Assembly: GCA_003342895.1 (NCBI GenBank)
Contig: PTFA01000085.1
Location: forward strand, 3,436,212-3,500,211
DNA: 64,000 nt
Direction of reading: 5' to 3'
From: Casuarius casuarius
Lineage: Eukaryota; Chordata; Aves; Casuariiformes; Casuariidae
Positions within the stretch are counted from its first letter, which is position 1. Every line of letters starts with the position of its first letter. Both the position numbers and the translations under genes were made by a program. Positions 1-12,600 of this stretch are shown one piece after another. Under the pieces are notes generated by a model. That model had not been told where the DNA came from. It saw only the letters and a program-made list of their open reading frames with translations, and ran no database searches.

Positions 1-478
1 AATGGAACAGACCTTTAGACTTTCAGAGCTCAAGCGCAGAACTTTATCCCTCAACCTAATTTATATACACATCTTTTATGTGGGACCTGAGAGTAAATTA
101 TATAATGATTTGCTAGACAGCAGTAAAATAATAAAGATTAAAAGAAAAAATTTAGTTTCTCATCTCATTTTGACTTCTCTCTAACCTTCATTCTGAGAGG
201 CATGATAGGTAAACGATAGGTAAATACGCAAGACTTTCGTCTGCTTTACGGTAGAACCCAAGTTTCTGTTCCTGCTCCAAGGGATCTTGTGCAAGCTTAC
301 TTAATTGTGCTATTCAAGAGAAATAATGCTTATACAACTTCCTAAGGAGGATATAAGGCTTTGTTCAATAATGCATAGTCTTTGCACATCAATAAGAACA
401 CTTATCAACAAGAACAGATCTCCTTGCTTCCTACTCAGCAACCGTAGAGCTCCCTCTTTCTCCACTGTTCCAACTTAC
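1..478 (-). other. SCAPER: SCAPER intron after E17 (5' part only)
   Basis: It starts with the donor GTAAGT of E17 and runs off the window. Nothing else recognised: no frame encodes the His-containing half of the zinc finger, and no repeat was identified. Confidence 0.85.
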
Positions 479-631
479 CATGACACTGCATAATGAGCAC
501 TGTTTTTTTCGTTCATATGGTGTAAGTTTTGGTGCATAATCAGTATTAGCATGTCTTCCACTACTTAATTCAGCTGCCTTCTCTTTTCTTTGTTCAATTT
601 GTTCCATGTGCCTCCGAATACTTTCATCATG
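479..631 (-). CDS. SCAPER: SCAPER exon E17: end of helix and Cys-x2-Cys half of the zinc finger
   Basis: 153 bases, 51 codons, residues 751-801. It starts H-D-E-S-I-R-R-H-M-E-Q-I-E-Q-R-K-E-K-A-A, runs through A-N-T-D-Y-A-P-K-L-T-P-Y-E-R-K-K-Q and ends C-S-L-C-S-V-M. The two Cys (residues 795 and 798) are the first pair of ligands of the C2H2-type finger of SCAPER. The His pair is encoded by the next exon, which I do not find in 1-478. The acceptor is TGCATTCAG, the donor a perfect GTAAGT. Confidence 0.96.
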
Positions 632-3600
632 CTGAATGCAAAATAATAAACACAAAGAAAAAAACCATTACAGTAAACAGAATTAAATTGTGCAAAGAAA
701 TATTGAGAATTACCAAATATTGTACAGTTCTGGATGAACTTATGTTAAATTGAAATTATTTTTTAATTCTGGAAGGCATTAAAAGTCACTACACTTATAT
801 ACATTTTAACATTATACTATGATTTAAAATCAATCAGCACTATTTTTATTTACAAGGACAGGATTTGTAAATCATTCTATAGATCTGTGTGCTACAGGTA
901 GCATCTCAGTTCTTCTGTTTTGTTCTTAATGAAACGCTCTGGCAGAGAATGCAAGTCCAACTTTCAATTCCGCTGTTTTCACTGATAGAAATGAAACAAT
1001 AAAGCACAAATTAAAGTGAAATAAATTACTTGTTATTTATCTGCAGTAGCTTGCATAGTCCACAAGATTCTTCCAAAAGGTTTCCATACCTAATTCTCAT
1101 GAGAATGGAATAAACTAACTATTATTTAAAATCAGAGGCTAGGGTATAAATCTTTATTGAACAATAAAATTGCATTTCACAGTGTAAGTAAATGTAGCTG
1201 TGGTTCTTTAGAATGGGATCAGAGCAAAGAATTAAACCAAAATGAAAGATTACTTATGCAAATACATACACCATACTATAATAATTGAAACTTTACTATG
1301 TAGTTCCATCTCAAAACCTTGAAAGCAAAACTTAGCATTTTAGCAGTCTTTACATTTCTTCACAAATAATGGAACTCTCTTCAAACCTCCTGAGACTTTG
1401 GTCTCTGGTTCTCCACTGGAGAGCCAATGCAACAGCTGAGCTGCAAGTGGCTCAGTCCTTATGCCTATTCATTGAAATCACTGGAGCCCTTCATGGTACA
1501 AAAGGAAATAGCCTGCCACACTGTTAACGGCATCATTGCCAGTACCGTTACTAGTGACTGTGACTGGTTTTGAACTGTTTTTACCAACTGTATGCGAGTT
1601 TTTACATACTGATTTTCCCCATGATTAAATTCAAAATTACTTGACTTTTCTTGGAAAGCACAAATTTATTTGTTCTCATGTTCCAAGCTCTGAAATGAAT
1701 GTAATTCCATAGGGCTCAGGCCTGTTATTTCCAAATTACACAGTGCATGTTACATGGCAAGGTCCTCTTCTTAACACAGAAGTCTAAACAAAAACCTCAT
1801 GTCAAGTTACAAAATTCAGGACACATTTTACTGCATTATAATATCTTTGCTAACTAAAACATACATACGGAAAATAATTTCGTAGAAATTCTATGTTATT
1901 AATATATTTTTCATCCAAAGTATCCTTTCATACCTTCAGCTGAATCTTCTTCTGTAGTTCTTCCATGGCTTCCTGCTGAGCTGCAGTAAGAGCTGCCAAC
2001 CTCTCTTCTCGATCTCTAACCAAAAGAAAATAAATATAGGGGAAACTTGTAATACGGTAAAGCGTACAGTATATTGACAAATTTGTTTGAAATGGAGAAC
2101 AAGCACTCCCAAAAATGAAGATGAAGGTTGCTCAGTAGAAAAGAAAGACAACGGAAACCAGCTTAGTTAACAGAGAATACAGAAGCTATAATTTTGATGA
2201 TTTAATAAAAGCAGACACTTGAACCTTTGTACCATATCCCCGATCATACTTCAGTCCAACCAAGAGCAATGGTAGTCAACACGATGCTGCAAAATAAGGA
2301 TGAATGTGATGCCCTGCCACCATTAGCATTCTCCAGCCAGTGGCTGCTGTCAGGGAAGCAAGGGGGAGGAATACAACAGCAAATCAGAGAGAAAACACTC
2401 AGCAGTTAGGACAGTGCAGTTTATAAACATGATGATCACAAGAAGTTTGAATACAGAAACTTATTAGACTTTGAGCAACAGGAAATGATACTGTAGGTAT
2501 CAGTCATGAGTGATAAACTGATGCTCTAAACATTCAAGATATGAAAGGATAGCAAAAAGATCGGGCATTTGTATTACCATNACTGTTGCACCTTCTGTAC
2601 AAAACTGCAGAGTCAGGACCTGTTTTGCTCACTGTGCCTGCGTGCTCTCCATCCCTCTCCCAACACCGAATCATGCCTCACCCCTCACTTGTCCTCTTCA
2701 CTTTGACAACCCTCCTTCCCCTCCCCAGCAGAGTGCCAGAGCACCAGTGGCACGCTTGCGGAGGTCAGCGAGACTGCGAGTCCTTGTGGGGGATAGAGAG
2801 AGAGGGGGCTGTGCCTGGGAAAGGGGTCCCGTCCCCAAGTGCATGAAGAAAGTAAAGAGAGTACCAGCGCTTTGCACTGCGACCTCCAAAACGGGTAGCA
2901 GTCCCTCCATAGAGAACTAATAAGCAGAAACGGGGAAGGAAAGGACACAGACTGACCCCAACCCTTACCCACAGCTTCTCAAAATCCACCTGCATCTTTG
3001 CATGAAAGAGAGTAAATACCATTGAAATATTGGTCATACTTTTCTTTGGTAACGTATTATAAAAGATAAAGCCGTATCACACCTATCTCTAATGCACGTT
3101 ATATACGCACAGGAAAATGAGGTACAAGTTGAAGAAGTAAATGAAAGATCCAAAGTGAATGCCCCGAGTATCACCCTACTGAAGGGATCAAGATTTATTT
3201 TCCCGTCTGAGAAAAAAGCAGAAGAGATATAACTTGAGCTGTTGCAACAGCTACAAACATCTTTTTTTCTAGAAAAAAATGATATTAAGCAGAAAAATAA
3301 CTAGCTGGTAACAGTTTCACCAAGCCAAGGGAGTTCTTAAACCCTAAATAGAAAATAAGTGGGCTACTCCTGCTGTTTGTAGGAAAAGAGAATTGGGATG
3401 GGACAGTAACACTTCTAGAAGTCTGGCAGCTCTGACAAGGGCCAAAAGAGGTCATGAAAGCTTTGGGTAAACTGAGCAATGCAGAAGGCATTCAAAGCTA
3501 TTTGCCATCTTTTTAAAAGGCACTCTAAAATTAAAGTAGTTTGAATGACAAAACTAGAAAGGATAGCAAAGAGAACATTACTAGGGAATAGTATTAACGG

Positions 3601-6600
3601 TAACAACTTGAACTGTAAAAAAGTTATTTTACTGAAATAAGTGAAATACTTTCACACTTGAATCCAACACTTGAGAAAATTTGCATCCTTTTAAAAATAC
3701 TGTCTCTTGACAGTAAGTTTTTTGAATACCTTATCCAAAGTAAGAGGCAGAGGTAGAAAGGACATTAGAAATCTAAAAGAGCTGCCAAGATCCCTGAGGC
3801 AAATCATCTCCACTCATTTTTTGCATGTGTGTGTACGTATATATATATATGTATGTATGTGTATATGTATGTGTGTATGCATATATACATACATACATAG
3901 AGAGAGAGAAAGAGAGATAGAACACATACCCCCACATTGCTTTTGAGCTGCAGGGGTTTTTGTTTGCTGTGTTTTGTTTTTGTTTGTTTTTTAAAACAGA
4001 AAACCCTTATAAAAAACAAAGTCATTTCAGTGAAAGTAGAAGGCTCAGAGAAAGTAACATTTCAAAACAAAAAGCCATAGAAAATATAAAAAACACAGAG
4101 GAAAGGAGAGGGGGGAGGAAGCAAGTCTAACAGGGAACACTAAGCACAATTGTTCTTTCAGAAAATGTAAGTGAAGTCTTCCAACCACCGGCGGGGAGTC
4201 GGGGTGGAGGAGATGATGGATGAGAAGTATTATGTACTGTATGTGTCATCTCCCCGGAGGTATATAAAGCAAGCCGGAACCCCAGTCTTTCCTAAAAGTT
4301 TTGCTTTTGTTTTAAAGAGCTCCTGACACACACCATGAACTGAAACAAAACATAACTAACACAAGACCCAAAACCAAAGCTTATTTTAGATACTTCTTTC
4401 GGCATATATTTTTGAATATATGTTTAATCCCACAAATTAGAACAAATTAATATCATACATATTTTGGATTAATATTTTCAATTTGAAAGAAAATTCTGAA
4501 GTTTCAGTTATCTTAAATATAGGGCATCAACAGTATTCCTACATAGGNCCTTCTAAAAGCAAGCCTTTTATATGAATAGGTTACATTATACAGTTTTACG
4601 ATTTCTATTGACAAGAATAAGATTTTCCATATTATGGATTTGAACTCTTTGGAATATAAAATACTCAGAAATTGCATCTAAAACCTTACTGGAATCAAGT
4701 TAATGTACCGTAAGGGCAGAGGGTCTCCTAGAGTCAGTTTTAAATACACTATTCCTTTCATACAGAGGCTTTAATCATCACCAGATGCACGTGGTAAAGC
4801 ATATACTGAAGAAACTTTAAGCAGATATTCCAAAAATGACTCATTCCAACAAGTATTAAATCTTCAGGATAAGAGTCAAGTCTTAGCAGCAGAAAAAAAA
4901 ACCCTGAAATGATTGCCCTGAGGTTTCACCACAACATGCCAAAGTCCAAGATGGAAGGGACAGTACAGCCAGCATCCTGCCCAGCTTATCTCCCCTTACC
5001 TTCCGAACCGGGACACCGAGTCCTGCTTTAACTCGGCCACATTAAAGAAAGCTCAGAGCTGCTATTCATGAGCTGCGATGACCCCTGAAGGCCATTCTAA
5101 CACAATGAAGCCCCAGATTGCAAGACATCACACACACANCCCTTCCTACTCTGCCAGAATTTAAAAAAACAAAAAAACCCCAAACACCAACAAAAACCAC
5201 TATCTCATTGATTAGCATCTAGCAAATATAAAAACANTTGCAAGCAGGGTACTGTAGTGTCAAATACAAAGCAGTTGTGTGCAGTAATGGCAAATATAGA
5301 GGAAACCAGGTGAAACAANACTAACAGAAGGCAAAAGAAGCCACCTGCTCTTCACATGCCATAATGCCAGAAAAGTGGCAGATTTAAAACTCATTAAACA
5401 AGAAGCTCACATAATTATATGTCTCGAGCCTAAAAAGAAGTTCTATTCACAGAAGACCTTTAGGGGGGAGAAGTCAAGGGGACAANGATCATATCTCATC
5501 TGACCAAATAAAATTTCTATTTTAATTTCATTACACCTTTGAGAAAGGAGACTCAAAAAGCTGGAAACGATTTTTTTAGATACAGTAAAAAGTCATTATT
5601 TACCAGTAGCAACTAGCTCGTGTCTTTGTTTCTCAGCCAAGACTACAGGACTTCTGGTTAATAGCAAGGATGTACAATTATTTCCGAGCTCCAACTACCA
5701 TTAGGAAGCAAGAGCAGTGCACTCAAACTCAACTTTCCATAGCTCAGTGGTATGAATTGCCACTAATATCACCCTTCAAGTTTCTTTGCTACTTCTAAAA
5801 GCCAAAGATACTTGGATGCTTTCAGTAAAGAAAAAGCAATGATATAAAAACCTCATTTGGCTTGAAAGAAATGCAGAGTACCACTTCTTTGAAATAAAAT
5901 AAGAAACAATATAATCATCAGATTTTATAACATCAGAATACCTACTGATAAAAAGTTATCACCAGAAACAATGTCTCCAGTGTTAGGTCATGCAAAACCC
6001 CAAATTTTAAATATTCTTTTCTCCAGATTTGCTAACACATATTTCTAATCTTAGGAATAGTTAATCTTCTGGAAAGGAACTTAGATTTTATTAGCCCTCA
6101 AANGAATTGCTTGATGTGTTGATGATAAAACACCACTGCCCAGGAGAGAGAAACACAACACGCAGAATGCAGTACCTAAGTGAGTTATCAGATTTGCCAG
6201 GAATAACCTTAATTGATATTTTCCTGTTTCTGGTATTAAAGTAACTAAACCTATGCCAAAGCTTTTAGTCTGAGCAAAATTTTAAATCGTCTTTGTTCAG
6301 CAATTTCCCAGCTTTCTAGAAAATTGCCTTGATTTCCTCAGATAAACACGGATATTCCAGTGCCTAAAGAGCTACACAGCAGACAATNGACAGAGGAAGG
6401 GAATGGGTATATAATTTCAGAAAGATGCAGAAGCCTTATATATGCAAGAGTATCTTCCTAAAATAGTGTAACCCAAATTCTTCTCCATATTAGCTCTAAC
6501 CTTCCTCAAGTGTCTAAGAATAAGAATAAGATAGTGAAGGAGCCCCTCCAATGCATTCTGTTTCCTTATGAACGTGACTCAGAATAATTCAGGTGAAGTC

Positions 6601-9600
6601 CAAGAAGTCCTAAGAAAGGCCACAGATCCTACCCAGAATTCATTATATTTTAACAGTTAATTGAAAGTTGAATGTCTTTAATATGCCAAGCTAGAATTAC
6701 TCATGTTTTTGGAAGATGACAGAAGGTGATCAAAGTATTTCAGAATATTTTAATTGGAGAAAAAAAATCTTTTCATGATAACTTTGAAGAAAATACACTG
6801 CAACAATCAAAATGGTTAAAGAACCTTAGTGATTTTATCCAGAATACTTCCTGTCATAGGAAAAATGTAAATTGCATTTAGGTTTTATGGAACGCTTGTG
6901 GCAGTGGAACTTTAGGGAGAGAGGGCATAGTGGGAGGTGAATAGGAATAGAATTTGGCAAATTAAACAGTAAATAGAAAGCGGTTTTCCTGAGTCAGTAA
7001 ACCTTTCTCGTACAGCATAATGCCATTCCCTAAACCCAAATCATAATTCATCCTCTCTGCACCTCATGGTTGGCTCAACAGAAAGAGAAAGAAGAGCCCA
7101 CATGAAAACCCCTTTACGGACTTCTGATTATGGGTGAAAACATAAAACAAGTAGTTCATAGGCAGCAGAATTAATGAAGCCTGATTTCCCGGCTTTGTGC
7201 TTCACGGATGTAGCCTCTGGTGCCTACCAAAAGGTGAACTCAAATTGATGTCAATGAGTCCAAAAGTTACTGGGGAGTGGAGGTAACAGGGAACATGGGA
7301 ACATTAATCTTGCTTCCTTTGAAAACCTAAGCTAAAATATGAAAAAGGTAAATTATTAAAAGGTCTCATGAGCAATAAAACTAAAATGAATTAATTTTAA
7401 TAATATATAACAAAATATACCCTCGCATGTTACATTGTGCATGTATCTAAGGAATACAAAAACCTATTAGAGAATTCTGATTTCTACTTTCAAACCATTT
7501 ATCAAGAATATTTATTAATATTACTCCTTAAAATACTAAGCCTGAAGTCCTAAGAAGGCACTGCTGTCTTTATATTTTATAGAGAAGTGGTAGTTTGCCT
7601 GAAAGGCTAACAGCACAGGAGAGGGAAGCAACAAAACCAAACTTTACCTGGCCCTTTCCCGTGCTGCATCTTCCCGTGCTTTCTCTTTCTCTTGCCTCTG
7701 CTGCTCAATCCGTGCTTCCTGTTCTTTCCGTTTCATCAGCAGCTCCTCAACTCGGGCTTGCCGTTCTGCCTCCAGGGCTCTCTTACGCTCCTAGTAAAAG
7801 GAAAATAATTTCTAATCTTTCCTTTAGGAAAAAAAAGGAACTAAAAATGGAAGCTGTATTTTAAAAGATCTCTTTATAGAATTTTATCTTATTTTCATGA
7901 TGGCATGAGAACTGCACTTCTATTAGATAAAGAAATAATAAGAAAATAAGAGTGAATTCACAAGTCTGAACACAGATTAAAAATACAGTTGCATGAACTA
8001 AGCTACACATTAATTGGGCATACATTTTGCTCATCCTGAAAAAGTCTATCCACTAAAAAAACTGTATTAATCAATTAATGAGAATATTTAAAAACATTTT
8101 AAACATCCTAAAGGATAAAGGTGATGTGGAAACAAAATATGCTCTCACAGAGTATTAATATTTTAATCATGATTCTAAAATTGTCTGAATGTTGGTCTTG
8201 TAAAACAGGAGTTTTGAGTGTATATTTTTGTTCTATATTTTTGTTCTATCACTGAATATACAATTCCTTTCTCACTACTCAATTTTCACTTGATTCTGAC
8301 TGTAATTAAGAGCTACACAATTGAATTGTAAACTTCTCTAATAGATTAGCTAAAACCATATCAGCAACAGATGTAAAAGTAAACCACGTTTGAAATTTTA
8401 TACTTAGATAAGACATTTATGAGTAGACATACTAAGTTAGTGAGTTTTACTATATGAAAATGTGATTATTTGGTCTAGTTGAGCAGGCTGGGGAGCACTG
8501 AATTTTTAACATGTTCTTGAAATCCTTATCTTACTGAAAAAACTAGTCTGCTTTGTATGACAGACTAAATAAATATCTTTTTAAAATATATTCCCTGCCA
8601 CAACCTCCCTGTCTGTAAGTACGTGTCACTACACTAACAAATTATTTTCCTTTCAGAAGACAGTGCAAGATTTCATTAGCACAAACCAAAACTTGCTGTA
8701 ATGATGAACATTTTAAATGATTAAATAAGGTGCACTGTATTTTTAAACACTGGCTTTACAAAAATTTGCATATATTAAAAGCAGAAAACATTAATCTTAT
8801 ACTTTATTTTAGTCAAGAAATGAAGAGTTACAAAAATAACACTGAACACTTTTTTCCATGCATAGCATTTTCTGTTAGTGACTATGATGTTAACCACACT
8901 GTCTTCAACGCCACACGCAATATGGCTTTATTATGGGTAAACAAAACTGTGGCCTTCACAGTAATTCTAATTTTTTTTTACATGAAGTTTCAATAACAGC
9001 ATTGCATAAACNCATTAATTTCCTTCTTAATAAAATAAAAAAAAAGATACGGTGTGCTTTATTACAATTTACAATTAAATAACAAGAATGCGAACGGCTC
9101 TATGAAATATACCCAGTGCATTGTAAAAATGAGCCCTGGTTGTACTGGACATTCCTTGCAAAGACCTTCAGGATTGCATTTGAAAACAGAGTAGTGTGGC
9201 TTGCACATTTTGAATTAGGTACCAGTGCTATTAAATGGAAAAGCATGTCCAATCTGAAAAAAACTGTGATCCCATAATTAAAAGTTAAAATATGTTTGAT
9301 GGAAGGAAAGGTATAAAGATGAACGTGCAGAATCTGGCCTCAGAAAAAAGCAAGCAGATTTTACTGGATGGGTCTGAGATATACTAGAAGTTTACAAAGA
9401 CATTGTTCAGGCACATAACAGAAGCACGCCAATTTTCAGATACTGAAATGATGCAACATTTTTAGATTACTTGTGATTCTAAAAGACGCAGTTCCATACA
9501 TAGTGAAGCCCAGCACCGCTACAGTAAAATTAGTGTAAGCTAGTTATGTTTAGTAATGTTGTGTTTTTCCAATGTTTGAGGGTTTTTTTGCATCAAGTTA

Positions 9601-12600
9601 AATTCTGTATAAACTTATAGGCCAAAACACTGTTGTTATCATCTCAATTCACTGAAGTGGAATGAAGGGTTTGTTCATATTTGTATTAACTGCTAAAAAG
9701 GTGTTACGGTGGGAGTGCGTCCAGCTCCACCACAGCATAGCACAAGACCTCTCCAAGAGGAATATGCATTGTTTTATAGAGAAGGACAGCAGGGGCAGCT
9801 ACTGTACATGAAAAACACATAGCAGGAAGCCATCAACTTGATCCTTGGTCTGGCAGAAAGAATATGGACAGAAACGTGTTGTAGTAAGTGGGATTTAGCA
9901 CCGAAAGCTTGCATGCAGGGTTAGAGCCAGTTTAACTACAGAAGCTCCTAACGCCTAGGTAATCTGGGAAAGGACTAGAAAAGTGGCAGAGACAAAGAAC
10001 TTAAAACACCCAAAATCCCAGAAAGGGACTCCAGGAAGGCTGCATTCTGGAATAAGGGAGGATGGATAATTATAATGGATAACCAGGATCACTGAGGTCA
10101 GTTCTTTTCATACGCAGTATGGAAGGGTACATTTCACTGAGAACATGCCACAAAATCAATCTTTGGAAATCCAGAAACTTTTAATGATGGATCCTCTTTA
10201 AAAAAGTTTTATATAGCACTTTTGGAGTGCCCTGCGTCTCAACAATGGCTTCTGAGCAGCTGAAGCTGGAAAGGTGCTGCACTTCTCAACAGGGAGGAAG
10301 AATCAGCTGCTAACNATTAGTACTAAACTGTGAAGGAAGCTGGATTAGATTTTCACAGGTGAACTATAGTTGTGGTGACCTGAGGCATGTNTATAGAGAG
10401 AGGAGGAGTTTACATAAGAAGAAAACTGATAGTTTAGATTCTAACATACAGAATAACGCCAAAAAGCGGATGCGTGAGGTTTGGGAAGTCTAGTATTGGA
10501 AGGATATAGACAAAAAAAATGCAGGATTTCAGGAACACAGAAACATTTGCTTTGTGGCTTTCAATGGCCCTGTAAAAAGTGTGATAATTATGACAGCAGG
10601 TATGTGATAAAGCATAGTTTTTCTGTTTCTTCTCAAAGTTTTAAGTGTTACTAAAATATAATGATTTTCTTATAACAGAATAGCAAATACTATTTTTTTT
10701 TTAAAGCTTAAGACAGGCATGAATCATCTACCCAGCATGTACACAACCTGAGCTATCTAGACTTTAAGACTTACCTTTCTCCCTCTGGTTGCTGAAACAT
10801 TATAAAAGAGGCATATATGAGAGTAATCTCTTTTGAAGTTGCATAAAGGAGGTAAGACAGAAACTAACAAAGACTGCAGAGCCAAAATTAAAATATATAT
10901 TAAATATATATAATTAAAATATGTATTTCACTGTTCCCCTACAACTAGAGATAAATTATACCTGTACAGCTTCATCACGTGCTTGTTTTTCCTCTTGCCT
11001 TCGTTGACGCTCTTCTTGTAATTCATTTAAGCGTTGTTCATATTCTTTTAGTTTATTCAACACATCATGACGTTTGTTCTGAGCTTCTAAGGTGTTTATA
11101 AATGCAATTTCATTTACCTGCAATTAATCAGAAAGTGTAAAGATCTGAGGAGTTAAAATAAATTGTCTTGTTACTGCACTCCATTCCAAACACTTCTGAA
11201 ACTTTCATGGACAGGAAGAGGCAGACAGTATATTACTCCCTTTTACATGCCACTATTTCTTCAAAATTCTTTTAATCTCAGTACAGTAGTATCTATTACT
11301 CCAGACAAATATTTATGTGAGAGAACAAGACTCATTTTATATACATTTACTTTATGCTTTCCAATATACTGAAAAAATTGTAAATATAAAATGATTAGGT
11401 ATGGTAGTCATACGATCAATCTCATTGACTATAAAGGAACTATTAACATTTAAATACTTAAGTTACTGTTCCTAGCTTCAATCATTTAAAAATAAAATAT
11501 AACTTCATTTAGACTAGGTTACAACTATTCTAATGTGTTTACAATATGGACACCAGTCTTTATGCGTACGAGCTGGATTTAAGGGAGTACTTATATATGT
11601 GAATTGAACATGTGTAAATATTTTATACCCTGTCACCCTTCATCATTCGCTTGCAGAGAACAATACCACTGTAAAAAGCATGTCAGTTAAAATCAATTTT
11701 CAGACGTATTGATACAGATGCTCAAAATCCTGCATCTTTACATAAGGTTGCACAAGGTTCTCCTATCAGCTGCAGGTAAGGTCCTCAGTGGTTTCCTCCG
11801 GGCATTACAATGCAAAAGATGTGGGCTCTCAGTCTTTCTCGGCAACATGCTTGTGACGGCCTTAGGCAAGTTATTAACCTGTGCAACTGTGACCTGAGTC
11901 TACCCCAGGACTACTACAAAGTATAATACAGTAAGACTAGTAACTCACTGCATGAGTGAAATATTTTAATAAAACAGGAAGACATATTTAGTCATTTGTG
12001 CTGTCTTTTGCCCTAAAGCCCAAAGACTGATGCGCTCAAATTCTGTCCCGCCCCCCCAAATTAGCAAATACAACTGATAGTGGCATATTTCCACTGATAG
12101 AGGATGAAATTTTTCCCTGGTTTACATTGGTTCTCCTTCTGCGGGAAAATCCAGTGTACTGAATGGCTGCCTGTGCTCTGCTCTGTATATACAGCAGCAC
12201 AGGTCACCAAAGGAATTCCTTTGATCTTACTATATAAGGCATAAGTTTTATTTTACTTTCACCATAGAAAATTAAATTTCAATTTCTAATTTCCACCAAA
12301 CAGTAGAGAAGTTTTATCATTGAAAACTATAATATTTCCTGATATTTGATAATTAATCTGATGAGGCATTCCGCCAGAACATTTTTTTGAAAACCACCAA
12401 GCTGAGCATAGGGCTTTATTCTCCCCCCCCTTTTTTTTTTTTTAAATAGGAGAGTCTGTGAAATATAAAAAAGAGAAATTGAATGATACCAGAAAACATG
12501 AAACTTTGGTAAATAACAGGAAAATCTTCCTAATCTTCCCAGCAACAAGACTTTATTAGTTTCTCTGCAACTCAGGAAATTTGCAATGCGAAGACCCGAC

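Larger units (their letters stand above)
2016..7647 (-). other. SCAPER: SCAPER intron E15-E16
   Basis: 5.6 kb. It contains a GC-rich, CpG-retaining block at about 2640-2970, a GT/AT/GA microsatellite at 3825-3920, and a TATA-like site with a small hairpin at 4209-4269. The rest is unrecognised AT-rich intron with seven or eight single N calls. Confidence 0.85.

Noticed and set aside
2586..3037. Overlapping frames of 70 to 95 codons on both strands
   Set aside because: Open in several frames on both strands at once, as GC-rich non-coding DNA is. No motif recognised.
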